Shown here: piece by piece, positions 33,601 to 43,840 of the stretch
How the letters are laid out: each line of letters begins with the position of its first letter
Numbering within the stretch: the stretch's first letter is position 1
Assembly (NCBI GenBank): GCA_963942565.1
Contig: OZ012698.1
Span: forward strand, 28,367,744 to 28,431,743
Direction: 5' to 3'
Length of the DNA stretch: 64,000 bases
DNA from: Maea johnstoni
Lineage: Eukaryota; Annelida; Polychaeta; Spionida; Magelonidae
Program-made: the position numbers and the translations under genes
Notes under the pieces: model-generated
The model's input: only the letters and a program-made list of their open reading frames with translations
Database searches by the model: none
Told to the model about the DNA's origin: nothing

Positions 33601-36600
33601 TGGTGTCATTGATTTATTCACATAATATGCCAATGAAGGGATGTAAAAACATCACAGATAAATCATTATGTCCATCCCCCACAGGTTTCTTATAATCAGC
33701 ATCAGAGATATAATGCTTCATAAAGGCTACGTATCCATAAAGGGACTTGGAATAAAGAGTTCAGGGTTCGAAATCTATCTGAGAGCCTACTTCATAGTTA
33801 ACCCTTATGCTGCTGATGGCTAAGAATTTGGCCAATACAAAATGATGCAAAAAAACAGAAAAATGGGTACTCATCTGAGAGTACTCAGCGAGAGCTTTCC
33901 AATGAATACCAACATGACAGGGTTCAGATGGTTTTCAAAGATCTTTGCGTACTTGTGCTTTGGAGGAAAGTAGCCTTAGCATTGGAAGGTTTAAGCAATA
34001 GTCCCCTTTGGGTTTCTACCCAGGGGGGGGGGGGGGGGCACTCAGGTACAGAGGGGGGCCGCACCTTCATTACGTATTTCGCGGAAGAAGGGGTCTTTTT
34101 TTAAGACCTCTGCATGTCCGCGATTTTGTAAAAGAAGGGTACTTTTTTGTACCCAGGTACGAAGTATGGGGGTCAAAATCCCCTTACAATCCAGGAAATA
34201 TCTGCAGCTCTGACGCCGAGTGACTCCCGAAGTGACTGGGCTTCCGAGTTTGCTGCCGCCACTTGCTGCCGCTAAACACGCAGAGGATTATAAAATCTTA
34301 AGTTAAAATATGTGTTCCCGTTCATCCAATGTCAGTGTTTTGATAAAAGAAGGGGTGTTTATTTAGTGGAAAAAATCAGCGTTTTATTAAAATAAGGGGG
34401 CTTTTTTGGCCAGAAATCAGTGCTTTAGGGGTATTTTTTCATTTTGATAACGAACGTATGCACCCCCCTAAATACCCAAGTGCCCCCCCCCCCCCCCCCC
34501 CCCCCCCGGGGGTTTCTACTAGCATCAGAGATAAATTCAACATATCCTGAACATTTTCTGAATGGTTCATATAGGCAACATATCCATACAAGGTAGTTCT
34601 GAGAAGATAATCCAGTGGTTCAACAATTAATCTATAGATCAATCGTTTTGCCATGATTTAGCTTGTCATTCAACACCCCTACGCAAAAATTAAAACTGTG
34701 CATCAAAGGTAGCTGCCTGCCAAGCCTATTACTTTATATGTGTAAAATTAACACTGTATACTATTGCTGTCATTGATAAGAAATATTTAGCGATTCAATA
34801 ATTAATAAAATTATTACCGATACGCTACTTCAATTCGATTCAGCGAGTCAAATTCAAAATGAATGGAAGCCAGCTCATGAGGAATGGTCATGGTCCCCCC
34901 CCCCCCCCCCCCCCCCTCTCCACACACACATGCGTATATTGTATCTGTGTTGCTTCCGCCCAAGTCCCGACATGAAGCTCTCAGGGCTCGACATTAAGGG
35001 CACGAGACGAGTGACTCGGGCTGTCGGACAAGTGATTTTGTTCAGTTACTGTTCCGGCTGAACAGTAGAATATCAGACGCATGATGCATCTGATAAGATC
35101 GGGCAAGTACATTTTTCAGCCACTTGCCCGTGGTAGTAACTAAACTGCCAGAAAGAAATCTTCTTTTCAGGTGTTGAACTTTGTATTTCTTTTTGGCGCG
35201 GCGTATCTCGGCAACTGAAAAATGGCTTCTGAGGGCGAAAGATTTTTTTCAACTCATATGCCGCGGCACATACCGGTACATGAATAATATGTGCCGCGGT
35301 GTTTTTATGGGTGTAAATCGGTCTACCCATCGATCTTTCTGAACTGTCCGACCACAAGGGAAGAAGGACATAATCTTTTCTTGTTATATAAAACTTAGTG
35401 GATATAGTTATTTTGAAGGTAGAAATAATCAATTAAATATACAATAACATGGATAACTTCGAAAAAGAAGTAGAGTAGTATTAAGTACTAGTTTAGTACT
35501 TTATATGATTATCATATTGACAACTCTTTTTTCATTTAATCTGTATTGCACAAATTATGTTAATACACCTTTCACATGAATTAAATTATGTTTGAGATAT
35601 TTAGAGGGTTTGATAGGTAGAAAATTTCCGTCAATTTTTTCTAAAGATCTTGTCTTATAGATATATATGCCCATAAGGCAAGCCATATGGGTCAGACCCA
35701 CATATCATTATCAGGACAGGCAATGGTCACATGGAACATTTGAAAATCACTAAATACAACTTTCAACCCTCAGAAGCACTCTAAAACTCCTATGTTAAGC
35801 TGCAAACACATTTTGCTGCGGGCAAGTGAAATTTTCTGCGGGCAAGTGAAACCTCCTAGCTACTTGCCCGGCCGACCAGTAAAAACTTGCTTGGGCAAGT
35901 GAAAGCCTTGAGGCACTTGCCCGCAGGGCAAGTGCCTCAAAAAGTTAATGTCAAGGCCTGAGCTCTCGATCGCGCCGGTTGAATTACCACGTGTTTGCAC
36001 TTATTTTTAGTTTGTCGTCACCACCCAACCTAATTTATATATTAATGATATCTCGGGGTGTTCAAGGTATCAATAATTGGCAAGGATATCTTGCCGGTTC
36101 ATCGATACAGGCGGTATCAATGACACCCCTACTGTATACAGTACTAGATATGTTATTTTGCAGCTCCAGACCAGCAAGCCAGAGTAAGTCAATTCAGTAT
36201 GAAGTTCGGTAACCTTATAGCTACAGCGAACAGCTGCCAAGTTGAATTCGAATGCAATACCATGCAAAAAAAATATCCTACTTTTGTCAATTTCCCAGGA
36301 GACATTTCCTGTGTGGGCTATAATTGATTTCCTACAGTTAACATGACTTGCATGACGTCTGTATATAGAGATAATAAATGGACATTTCTGCTAGCAATGA
36401 ATCACAAACATATTGGAGCTCCATGGAATGTATTGGAATAGACAAACAGGTATATATTTTGAATGACAATCTGTGATGCTGTGACATAGGAGATCATGCT
36501 GTGGCGTGCGGCATCACTCGTGTAGAGAAAGCGGTCTGCTGCATGCTGAAGGTACCCAGTGACATGTGGGCGCGGCTTGATTGCCACTAGACTAGCTCCT

Positions 36601-37953
36601 AGTCTGTGATTTCATAAGATAATTCTTTTCCCTATTCTGGCGGTTGTGACATCATCAACTGGCTGTCAAATGGATTGCTGCAGGGCATTGTGGGATACAA
36701 TGGCTCCCATGATCCTCAGCTGGAATGGCTGGTTTGGGTGGTAATTAAGTGCAATTTCACAGGTAGGGAAGCCAAACAGTATTCAGGTGAACAGGGACAG
36801 TACAGTACACACACCAAAGTATGTCCTCAGCATATAATAGCCTGAAGGTGTAATTGTCCTTTAAGTTAAATATCTATGTGCCAGTTCCTGTGGCTGAACT
36901 GGAAAGACCAGACTGTGGGCCAGCTGGTGAGCAATTTAAGAACTAAATCAGTTTAGCCATGCTACATGTGCATATTGAGGTAGGATATCACCTTTCCCTT
37001 TCTCAGGACAACTATACTCATTCACTTCCCCAACCCATTCGAGGCCTCTTGTCTTCTACCAGGGTAAGGCCAAGAAAAAAATATAGTTTGTTTCCTGTAA
37101 CAGTCTGAAAAAAATAGGGTTGGTAGGCAGGGTCTTAGCCAGGATTTCAAAAATGCCTGTCCAAAATAGGCATTTCAAAATATCTGCCCGTCCAGATTTA
37201 GCTACTTATCTACTTCAAAACCTTATATCAGCTACATTTAATAGCTCAGTGTGTTAAAAAGGGCAATTTACACTTCAGCCATGTCCTAGAAGATGGTTTG
37301 TTAGAAAAATATTTGGTTATTACACCCCAAAAGTCACGAATGAAAAATCATCATAGAAATTTTTGCCTGTCCAAACAGGAAACTACCTGTCCAAAAGACA
37401 GGTAGGACGGGTCCTAGCTAAGTCCCTGTGGGTAGGTTGGTAAAAAAAAAAATTTTTTGCATTATTTTTTTGGTCAAAAATGTTTATTTTATGCATGTTT
37501 TACATTGATTGGCAGTTAGGAGGGCGATAAAAACTTTAGGGTAGGGATTTTTTTGAATAAAAACTTGATAGGGTAGGGTTACAGGAAACAAACAACTTTT
37601 TGGGGGGCCTAAAGACATTTAATTTTTCCTTTTTTTTTTTCCATTTTGCTTTATTCCATTTTGAACTAAATTACCCACTAGCAGCGAAAGTGGACACCCT
37701 TATGCTGGTGATGAAAAACACTGGTACATCTGCTTTGGATGAAAGTAGCCTTAGCATCCGAAGGGTTAAACAAAAAAAAAAGAAGTTCATTCTTACCCAA
37801 GCAGACCATCCAGGCCCAGCCGTGGTCTATGGGTGCGTCACAGTCGTCAGGTAGAACGTCGTCCTCCTCTTTCTTGAGGACCGCGCTCATGGCGTTCATT
37901 CTCTTCCTCCTCATCCTGCTCCCACGCGTCTCTGTACCGTTAACAGACATCAT
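24458..37953 (-). CDS. monocarboxylate transporter-like protein (SLC16/MCT family), 5 coding exons, 587 aa
   Basis: Exons 37953-37797, 28357-28214, 27598-27455, 26545-25427 and 24657-24458 join with GT-AG introns, all in phase 1 (G|GT or G|CA), giving 587 residues plus TAG. The protein is a 12-segment major-facilitator transporter of the plasma membrane. An acidic N-terminal tail precedes DHGWAWMVCLGTFVSL, a variant of the MCT signature [DE]GG[WF][GA]W at the start of TM1. ESSWMAAVDGL and APLGGFLSDKW cover TM2 and the loop after it. TM3-6 run to LNVILSGAVLRPLEFY. A charged loop of roughly 120 residues (residues ~230-345, rich in E/D/N) follows, then TM7-12 from NPLFQLFIIGMIFG to GGFYIAGAIVFAF. 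FVGGSELVGRLFLGWFADLR carries the conserved arginine of TM8. SLC16 members move monocarboxylates, thyroid hormones, amino acids or creatine; the substrate here cannot be read from sequence. The first ATG is a double Met (MMSV); a later Met is possible. Confidence 0.92.
25013..25127 (-). repeat. duplicated exon 4 end plus donor region, intronic copy
   Basis: This 115-bp stretch repeats 25185-25241 plus 25417-25467: 'gaggtgttt..gttgccttatt' and then 'cccaccacaggagacccaat' with 'gaatgataatggtacaaaga'. It therefore contains a copy of the last ~40 nt of transporter exon 4, with a weakened donor (GTGGTGG|GTTAGT) lying in intron 4. Confidence 0.8.
25242..25416. mobile_element. pogo/Tc1-like MITE
   Basis: 175 bp with nearly perfect inverted ends of about 24 bp beginning CAGGTGAACTTGGATATGAC and TA target duplications at 25240-25241 and 25417-25418. 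The duplicated intron copy at 25013 lacks the insertion, acting as an empty site. It sits 10 bp from the exon 4 donor. Confidence 0.85.
25427..26545 (-). CDS. transporter coding exon 4 (large)
   Basis: 1119 nt between acceptor CTTGTTTTCAG|GTGGAGG and donor GTGGTGG|GTAAGT. It encodes TM4 to TM11 including the long acidic cytosolic loop. Higher GC and strong codon structure contrast with the surrounding AT-rich introns. Confidence 0.95.
26805..26827. repeat. poly-C tract (23 bp)
   Basis: Uninterrupted C run in transporter intron 3. Similar runs occur at 34487-34507, 34897-34917 and 47984-47996. Confidence 0.9.
26989..27357. mobile_element. possible hAT-like MITE with ATCGAT-rich ends
   Basis: The right end in reverse reads TAGTGTTGGGACGATCATCG and the left end TAGGGTTTGGAATCGGTTGC. 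Both sides are packed with ATCGAT words in both orientations. No target duplication was found, so the borders are approximate. A related AT/CGAT-rich stretch lies at about 39415-39790. Confidence 0.35.
27455..27598 (-). CDS. transporter coding exon 3
   Basis: 144 nt, acceptor TTTTTCAG|CACCTC, donor CTCATAG|GTAAGA. Encodes PLGGFLSDKWSNRVVVMFGG through FTYGALI: the TM2-3 loop, TM3 and the start of TM4. Confidence 0.92.
27660..28213 (-). other. transporter intron 2
   Basis: No coding or repeat structure except a T/G homopolymer stretch at about 28090-28121. Confidence 0.6.
28214..28357 (-). CDS. transporter coding exon 2, fed by the splice-site array
   Basis: 144 nt. Acceptor GTTGTATTGTAG|GTACGT, donor GTGTTAG|GTGAGA. 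Encodes TFVSLMICTGTFSAYGVLTG, EFMEEFKVSATESSWMAAV, DGLVAAVL: TM1 and the first extracellular loop of an MCT. Its acceptor and first ~60 nt are the final unit of the 83-bp array that fills the intron above it. Confidence 0.92.
28300..32580 (-). repeat. 83-bp minisatellite of duplicated 3' splice sites (about 51 units)
   Basis: On the minus strand each unit reads GGTTTATTGTTGTTGTATTG, then YAG|GTACGTTTGTGTCTCTG, then exon sequence to GGCGTTCTCACAT: an acceptor tract, the acceptor AG, and the first ~58 nt of coding exon 2. Most units are 83 bp; some are 80 bp by loss of one CAA/TTG triplet. Units are about 95-100% alike, with recurring variants (TGCAG or TGTAG acceptor; TGCCTATG or TGTCTATG; GTACGGGG, GTACAGGG or GTATGGGG). 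The most upstream unit (32577) has a different, presumably older intron side (TTTATTAAACTTGCAG). The lowest unit merges into the intact exon 2 at 28357. In the sense frame each unit ends at an in-frame TAG, so no upstream unit can serve as an open exon. Confidence 0.97.
32581..32894. other. transporter intron 1, nothing recognised
   Basis: AT-rich. An 'ataacacc|ggtgttat' inverted pair at about 32656-32673 is the only visible structure. Confidence 0.4.
32895..33107. mobile_element. TTAA-flanked MITE, family A copy 2
   Basis: 213 bp, TTAACCCTTATGCTGCTGG at the left and CAGCATCAGAAGGGTTAA at the right (imperfect inverted ends). The best-preserved copy of the family together with 33798-33994. 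Confidence 0.75.
33108..33797. other. transporter intron 1, nothing recognised
   Basis: TCATTATCA-type low-complexity sequence near 33190-33290; otherwise featureless. Confidence 0.4.
33798..33994. mobile_element. TTAA-flanked MITE, family A copy 3
   Basis: 197 bp, TTAACCCTTATGCTGCTGAT to GCATTGGAAGGTTTAA, sharing the interior 'gagtactcagcgagagcttt' and 'catgacagggttcag' with copy 2. Confidence 0.75.
34020..34511. mobile_element. hAT-like MITE with G-run termini
   Basis: 492 bp. The left end after a short CCA is GGGGGGGGGCACTCAGGTAC; the right end in reverse is GGGGGGGGGCACTTGGGTAT. An 8-bp duplication GTTTCTAC flanks it (34012-34019 and 34512-34519), the hallmark size for hAT. It contains internal T/G-rich sequence and no transposase. 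Confidence 0.75.
34982..35960. mobile_element. CAGGG...CCTG element, copy 1 (about 980 bp)
   Basis: Inverted ends CAGGGCTCGACATTAA and (reverse of right) CAGGCCTTGACATTAA; flanking duplication AGCTCT (34976-34981, 35961-35966). Subterminal regions carry many ACTTGCCC / GGGCAAGT words in both orientations, densest at 35820-35945. Non-autonomous; hAT-like by terminus, but with a 5-6 bp target duplication. Confidence 0.75.
35967..37066. other. transporter intron 1, nothing firm
   Basis: No exon or repeat recognised with confidence. Confidence 0.4.
37067..37610. mobile_element. MITE with TTTGTTTCCTGTAAC ends, host of a nested MITE
   Basis: The left end contains GTTTGTTTCCTGTAAC and the right end GTTACAGGAAACAAAC in inverted orientation, each next to an AGGCC/GGCCT border. 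Interrupted by the element at 37128-37428. Confidence 0.6.
37128..37428. mobile_element. nested hAT-like MITE
   Basis: 301 bp with inverted ends CAGGGTCTTAGCCAGGA and CAGGGACTTAGCTAGGA and an 8-bp near-duplication TTGGTAGG / TGGGTAGG. Subterminal 'gcctgtcc' words repeat in both orientations. Confidence 0.7.
37693..37769. mobile_element. TTAA MITE family A, copy 4 (fragment)
   Basis: Keeps CCCTTATGCTGGTGATG and the right end GCATCCGAAGGGTTAA. Ends 27 bp from the donor of transporter coding exon 1. Confidence 0.6.
37797..37953 (-). CDS. transporter coding exon 1
   Basis: Starts ATGATGTCTGTTAAC and ends CTGCTTGG|GTAAGA in phase 1. Encodes a basic then acidic N-terminal tail and the signature DHGWAWMVCL. 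The exon itself runs up to about 38007, where a TTTAATTTCAG acceptor allows joining to an upstream UTR exon. Confidence 0.88.
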
Positions 37954-38007
37954 TGGGTCTTGGGGCTATTTTGGGCCTTACAAATCTATCTTAAAAACCC
38001 TTAAATC
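37954..38007 (-). other. 5' UTR part of transporter exon with start codon
   Basis: 54 nt between the predicted acceptor TTTAATTTCAG|GATTTAAG and the ATG at 37953. Confidence 0.5.
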
Positions 38008-38567
38008 CTGAAATTAAAAAATGTAATACTTAAATGCAGATGGCAGAAAACATGTTATACATCTTGGGGTTATTTCATTACTATAAGTCTATACTGTAAA
38101 AGAAGAAAGTAACCTGAGTGTATCATTCTGCCGAACTTTTCCGAGTGGGGTCAGTTCGACATGAAAGTCTCACACATTTACAGTATTATTCCTGTCATTA
38201 GAATATCAACCTTCAAAACTGGCTCTTCAGTTTTAGAAAAATCTCGAAAAAATATGAAATCAAAAATTCGGTTAATTTGCAACTCAGATCAATTTCCTAT
38301 ACTACAGTATTCAATATTTAATAGCTAAGATAATTAGATAAATTCATGAGACGAAAAAAATATCAATGGTTCTGAGTTCTACATGTATTGCTAGGACAGT
38401 TTTTTGCTCGTGAAGTAGGTTGTTCATCCCAAAATTGATTTCCTGTATCCAAACCTTAAGAAAAGGGGCTTATAAATACCTGTCAATATATAAATATATA
38501 TATATGTTCATGCTTGTCAAAAAGAAATATAAATGGGATTTACCTAATATTTTGCAGATTTGCATGT

Positions 38568-38657
38568 AAGAGAGAGAGAAAAGAAGGGGTTTAAACCTGT
38601 GATTTTACAGTCCTGACTCCTTGTAAGAGAGAAGAGAGAGAAAAGAAGTGTTTTTAC
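38568..38657 (-). repeat. tandem duplication next to the UTR-exon donor
   Basis: Two copies, 53 bp apart, of 'tgtaagagaga..gagaaaagaag' followed by an 'acctgt' splice-donor complement. The duplicate donor reads CACAG|GTTTAA, weaker than the main GACAG|GTAAAA. Confidence 0.6.
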
Positions 38658-38786
38658 CTGTCGCACTCCCACCTATCGTCCCAGCTTTTCTCCCTGCACA
38701 CAGTCGCTCTCGCTGTCGCCCGGAACACTGACGTCGTAACTACCTCGCTTTTCGCCATAAGTTTTGGTACTTCGTAACCACAGTGC
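38658..38786 (-). other. probable 5' UTR exon of the transporter with a uORF
   Basis: 129 nt bounded by the acceptor GGTATCTTTTTAG|GCACTG and the donor GTGCGACAG|GTAAAA, CpG-richer than its flanks. If spliced to 38007, its ATG (ATGGCGAAAAGCGAG) opens an upstream frame of about 35 codons that stops at a TAA just inside the next exon, before the main start. The uORF could dampen translation. This rests on splice-site inspection only. Confidence 0.5.
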
Positions 38787-40584
38787 CTAAAAAGATACCA
38801 AAGAGAGAAGTTTTTACATGAAGAATACACAGTCACTTTTTTTTATTTAGGGGGAAGTATAAAAATCGTCTGAACCTTTCCACATCTTGAGCTTAGACAT
38901 AGTCAGGCAGATATTGACATATTGAATGAGGTACATCAGACTATCTAAAGAAAAATATATTTTGAATTAATTTTGTTGAATGAAATTATTTTTCAGGTTG
39001 GGTTGAACACACCAAGTGGGCACTCTGCCTCATGTGATAGTGGATTAAGAGAAATCACAAAAAAATCAGGCTATCAAAACAATCAAAGTATCACTTTTTG
39101 TAGGTACAGGTATTGGTATTCAATACAATATTACCAAGTACCAATATTGAATGCATCAGTGTGTGTTTATCATCCTAAAGATATGAACTGTATAAGGTTA
39201 GGGAACAGAGCCTTCCATGTTTAAGCAACCCGCCTTTTGAACAAGCTTCCAGACAACATCAAGGCTACTGATAGTATTTCTAAACTTTAAGACCCAATTG
39301 CAAACATTCCTATAAGCACCTGTCTACTGATTAATTCATGATGTGCTTTATACATTCATATAAGTGGAAAGAGTGCAAAACAAATGTCAAATCATAATCA
39401 TCATTATCATTGACATCCATTTTTTTTTCGGTTCGATAATTGACATATTATTTTTCGATTCCGATTATTTCGATTCGATTTTGAAGAACTGCACTAATAG
39501 AATATTTTCACATGTTCCACACTTTTTTGTGGCTAGGATCCTAAGATTCTCACAATGCAAACACAATGAAGGTTTTCTCAGCACTTTTTGATTTAATACT
39601 TGAGTTTCTCTTCAAAATTCTTATTAGCGTTGGCTAAAAATGGCAAATAATAATTGTAAAAGGCTAAAAAAATGTGTTTCGATTAATTGACATAATAATT
39701 GACAATATTTTTTTCGATTAATTAGAAAAATTATTTCGATCGATCGATACTTGTCATATCAATGACGGTCCTACTTATTAGAGGTGGGTGCATATATAAA
39801 CACAGCACAAAACATCTAAGATTTCCTGAAGTTTTGTGCACTTCTTAACAGATAGATATCAGAGTGCAGAAAACTCTTCCTAACTCTAAACTCAGTTAAA
39901 ATGATGGTCGAGCACTCAACTAAAATTCCGGCCAGGATTCCCATGGCAGCTAGTGGAGTATTCTAATCAAATCGCTCTTCAAAATTCGCATTCATTTGAG
40001 TTGGATTTTTCTAGAAGTCGGTCAAACAACAGGTAATATCAGAAGCTGCACAAGTGTTATTTTAATTAGGGACCCATATGCTGACTAGGCAACTTATGGG
40101 ATGATTAATTCATGAGATATGGTATTCCTGCCATAATTCACATCCTGTAGAAACAGGTGTGCACTGGAACAGGTGAACAAATAATAGTTAATACAAGATA
40201 AACAGGTAAAATTCTCATACACTACACACACACACACCAACCAGTATACTTGCATCACTCAAGTGTTCAGCCCGATGGCATTCTACATGAAAATACAGCC
40301 GGGCTATGAGAGAAATGACTTGGCGTCAGGTGGAGGTTTTTTCATAGCACTCCAGTTTACTCAGGCACTTGGCTAGTCACAACTAACCCGAAGGAGAGTT
40401 GTTGTTTGGCTTCTGATGGATATTTCTCCTTCAAATATTCCCCCAAAATTTTTTTAAAATATATCTAAAATTGTCAGGCCTTTTTTGGCTGCTCTGAGTG
40501 TGAATGGGTTATGTCAGGTGTAGTATAGTGAGGCTGATGTCATCGCAACCCAGTGTGTAATTGTACAGATTCACAAAACATTGC
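38787..40584. other. transporter 5' intron, mostly featureless
   Basis: Contains the CGAT-rich stretch at about 39415-39790 and a (CA)n at 40226-40236. No exon recognised. Confidence 0.4.
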
Positions 40585-40985
40585 AGAATACAATTATTTT
40601 TTTAGACCAGGATTTAGAATAACAAACACATAAATATAACCCACAGCATGATTTGTGCAGGGAATATGCTGTATTGAATTAAAATATTGAATAATTGAAC
40701 TCCGGCGCACAAAACATTTGCAGAATACAATATATTTTTTTCAGAGCAGGATTTAGAATAACAAAATATAGAGATAACCCACAGCATGATTTGTGCAGGG
40801 AATATGCTGTATTGAATTATTGAATAATTGAACTCTGGCACACATAAAATTGCAGAATACAATTTTCTTTTTCAGAGCAGGATTTGGAATAACACACAAA
40901 TAGAGATAACCCACAGCATGATTTCTGTAGAGAATATGCTGGATTGAATTATTGAATAATTGAATTCCAGCGCACACCGCCGCCG
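40585..40985. repeat. tandem repeat, 3 units of about 130-140 bp
   Basis: Each unit reads 'aatacaat', a T-rich block, 'caggattt.gaataaca', 'ataacccacagcatgattt', 'aatatgctg.attgaatt', 'gaataattgaa' and 'gcaca'. Units start at about 40587, 40726 and 40856. Confidence 0.85.
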
Positions 40986-41235
40986 GCTTGTCAGGCCACT
41001 CGCTGTCACAGATGTTCAGGAAGTGTTGTGTTATGATCAACAAGCGCACAAGCGTAGCTGCTGTGTATAGAGGCATATCAATTGAATTTAACTGTATGGA
41101 TGAATTTCCAAATATAGACATGTACAAACAATTCAATTAAGCCTGTGGGTGTAACTACTGATGAATGTCCATATATAGAACAGTATAAACAATTTAACTG
41201 AATGGTTGTACTTGTAGGCGTAACTGTATATAAGA

Positions 41236-41419
41236 CAGGGTCTGACACTTAGATTTCAGGCTAGGGGCCCGAAAAGGTCTTTTGATGAGTTTAGTGGTCA
41301 AAAACAGGATTTCTGTATTATCATATATACTATTTCGAGCCCCTAGTCTGAAAAATCTAGGGGCCCACAGCAAAATCTAGGGGCATATGCCCCTGGGCCC
41401 CTGGGAAAGTCGAACCCTG
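41236..41419. mobile_element. CAGGG...CCCTG element, copy 2 (184 bp)
   Basis: Inverted ends CAGGGTCTGACACTT / CAGGGTTCGACTTTC, target duplication TAAGA on both sides (41231-41235, 41420-41424). The interior holds 'aggggccc' words in both orientations. Confidence 0.75.
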
Positions 41420-41579
41420 TAAGAATTTCCATATACAGCATTCCACGCAGAACTACATACAGAATATGTACCTTGGTAAGGAATGGGCGTCACGGTGGCA
41501 TTTGTTGGTGAACAACTGTTATCAACAGTTCATTATTTCTCCACAAGAGGTAATACTCATAGAAAAGACAAGCGGTATT

Positions 41580-42529
41580 CAGGGCTCAACACAGTAGATA
41601 GCCCGATCGTCATGACTATCTAATCTTGGAAAAACTTCATATCGGGCAACCTGAACAAGCACTCAACTTGCCTTATTTGACTATCTACCATTTGATCAAC
41701 ACCTCACTCCCTGCCAACCGGAATGATGTGTGCTCAAGAGACCCATAACAGGGACCGACATGAACTTTTGCGGCGACTTGCCCAGTAGGGCAAGTGAGAT
41801 TCAACTTTCACTTGCCCCACTCGAACCTTCACCTGCCCTTGAAAAGTTTTTATGTTTTATAATGTTTCATTTAAAACCAAATAGAATATGGTGCTGGCAA
41901 ATGAAAGCATATTTTCTAGGACAAGCTTGGATGCCAGACCACAAAACTTGCACACATTCTCAAAAGTAAACCCGAAATATACACAGCATGCTTGCCCATT
42001 GGGGCAAGCAAGATACAGCTTTCACTTGCCCTACAGCTATAATTTACAAGTTCTACTTGCCCGGGGCAATGGGGCAAGCACCAATGTCGAGCCCTGCATA
42101 AACAGATAGGAATTCTCATGAGAAATTTAGAGTAAATACTCCATTCTGCCGTTGTTGTCACTACCACAGTGCAGTGTGAGCGATGGGCGATAATTGTCAG
42201 AATGACATGGTCAGTCACGGAAGCCCAACAAGCACGTGGGAATGTGGTTCTATAGTATCATAGGCATTATATGCACCTGAGTCCTGAGACTTTGAAATGT
42301 CTTTAACTTTAGAGGCGGAAATAAAATGGGCGAAAAATATATACAGAAATAACATCAATCCTGAAGGTTAAAAAAATTAAGTAAATTTTCATTGTCTTTA
42401 TGTCAAGATTGAATAAGGTAATTGTTATCACATTGGCGGGGCCACCTGAATGCCTGGCGGGACTATCTGATCTTGAATCTAACTTGCCCCGCCTGACTAC
42501 CTGGGTTGGCCGGGTACTGTTGAGCCCTG
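41580..42529. mobile_element. CAGGG...CCCTG element, copy 3, containing copy 4
   Basis: Inverted ends CAGGGCTCAACACAGTA and CAGGGCTCAACAGTACCC, flanked by CGGTAT on both sides (41573-41578, 42530-42535). A related element is nested inside at 41749. Confidence 0.75.
41749..42096. mobile_element. CAGGG...CCCTG element, copy 4, nested
   Basis: 348 bp, ends CAGGGACCGACATGAAC / CAGGGCTCGACATTGGTG, target duplication CATAA (41744-41748, 42097-42101). Rich in ACTTGCCC words in both orientations. Confidence 0.8.
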
Positions 42530-42535
42530 CGGTAT

Positions 42536-43773
42536 GAGCCATGAATACAAGGATGAATGGCTTATTAACTGGGCGGCCAAAATTGCCAATTGTAAAATTT
42601 TTGGGCTTCCTATTTTTCAAGGGAGACCATATTATACACAGATAACAACCATAAACATCGCACATTTACATGTACATATTAAAATGGGGCATACTATCCT
42701 TTTACAATGTCATGGGAATCATATTAAGGTGAAACTAAATGTTTGAAAACGACATTTTAAGAAACTGCTCGCCAAAAAAAGTTGGATGTTCTGACGTGTG
42801 ATTTTTGGGGTTTTGGGTGTCCAAATAACACCAAGACGCCCTGCTGGCTAAGACTATGAGAAGGGGAAGGGTTCTCACAGGGAGAGGGGGGTCTGGTCAC
42901 AAAGCCTGGCATTCCATTCTCTTTGAAACCCACTACCAAGCACCCCTTCCCGAATCCCATAATTCACCATTTCACTGCTGAGAAGGAATGTGCACATTCA
43001 GTGTACATACCATTAAAATACCAGTCACAAAGACACACTGCAAAACCTGAGGAATTTCATTGTGAATGAAATAATATACATTCAACGTTTAAAATACCTG
43101 TGGTTTTGGGGAATGCATGGAATTTGAGGCCACAGAAAGGATGTCCTCATACTGGTCCAGATGATATTACAAAGGAGGCAGTGACTCGGGACCCATCCCA
43201 GCGTTTTAATACTTGGGGGGTAAAATGGAGGAAGAACTTGACATCCTCTGACAAACAAAAGGTTTCAATATTACATGTCTGGGCTTGCAATTCACCCTAG
43301 AGTCAAGCTTAGATCATTGTTATTCTGGTGAACAAAGAAAGGGCCTTTTCTCAGAATATTACAGGCTTTACACATTCTTCTTGAACAGGCTTTGAATATA
43401 AACGTCACATCCTTCATCAAACAAAAGGTTTTACAATATCACTGAACATGTTAGGACTTGAAACTTAAGTGAAGAGACTGACACAAACACAAAGAAGTAA
43501 ATCAGTATCACTATGAGAAGCTCATTCAAAGAATAGTGCAGGTTTTTCACATATTCTTCTAGCATGTGAGCATATAATGAAAACATATTCATGGTCTAAC
43601 AAATAGATGCAGAAACAGGATACCTTTATATATGAAGATTAAAAAACAAATTTGAATAGCTTATAATATTTTGAAAATAACCTTGAAATAAAGCGTAAAT
43701 TAAAAAAATATTTGAAGGAGTTCTTGAGAGTTTATCTGACAATCATTTCACCGAAATGGTCAGGCCTATAATC
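42536..43773. other. transporter 5' intron, nothing firm
   Basis: A stretch at 42770-42860 ('gtgatttttggggttttggg') resembles 28125-28165, suggesting another old dispersed repeat. Confidence 0.35.
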
Positions 43774-43840
43774 TTAACCTTTCCAACGCCACACACACAT
43801 ATATGCATCTGTGGTTACGATTTGGACTCACAAGGGTTAA
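43774..43840. mobile_element. very short TTAA-bounded element
   Basis: 67 bp between TTAA sites, ends TTAACCTTT and AAGGGTTAA. May be an internally deleted relative of family A. Confidence 0.35.
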
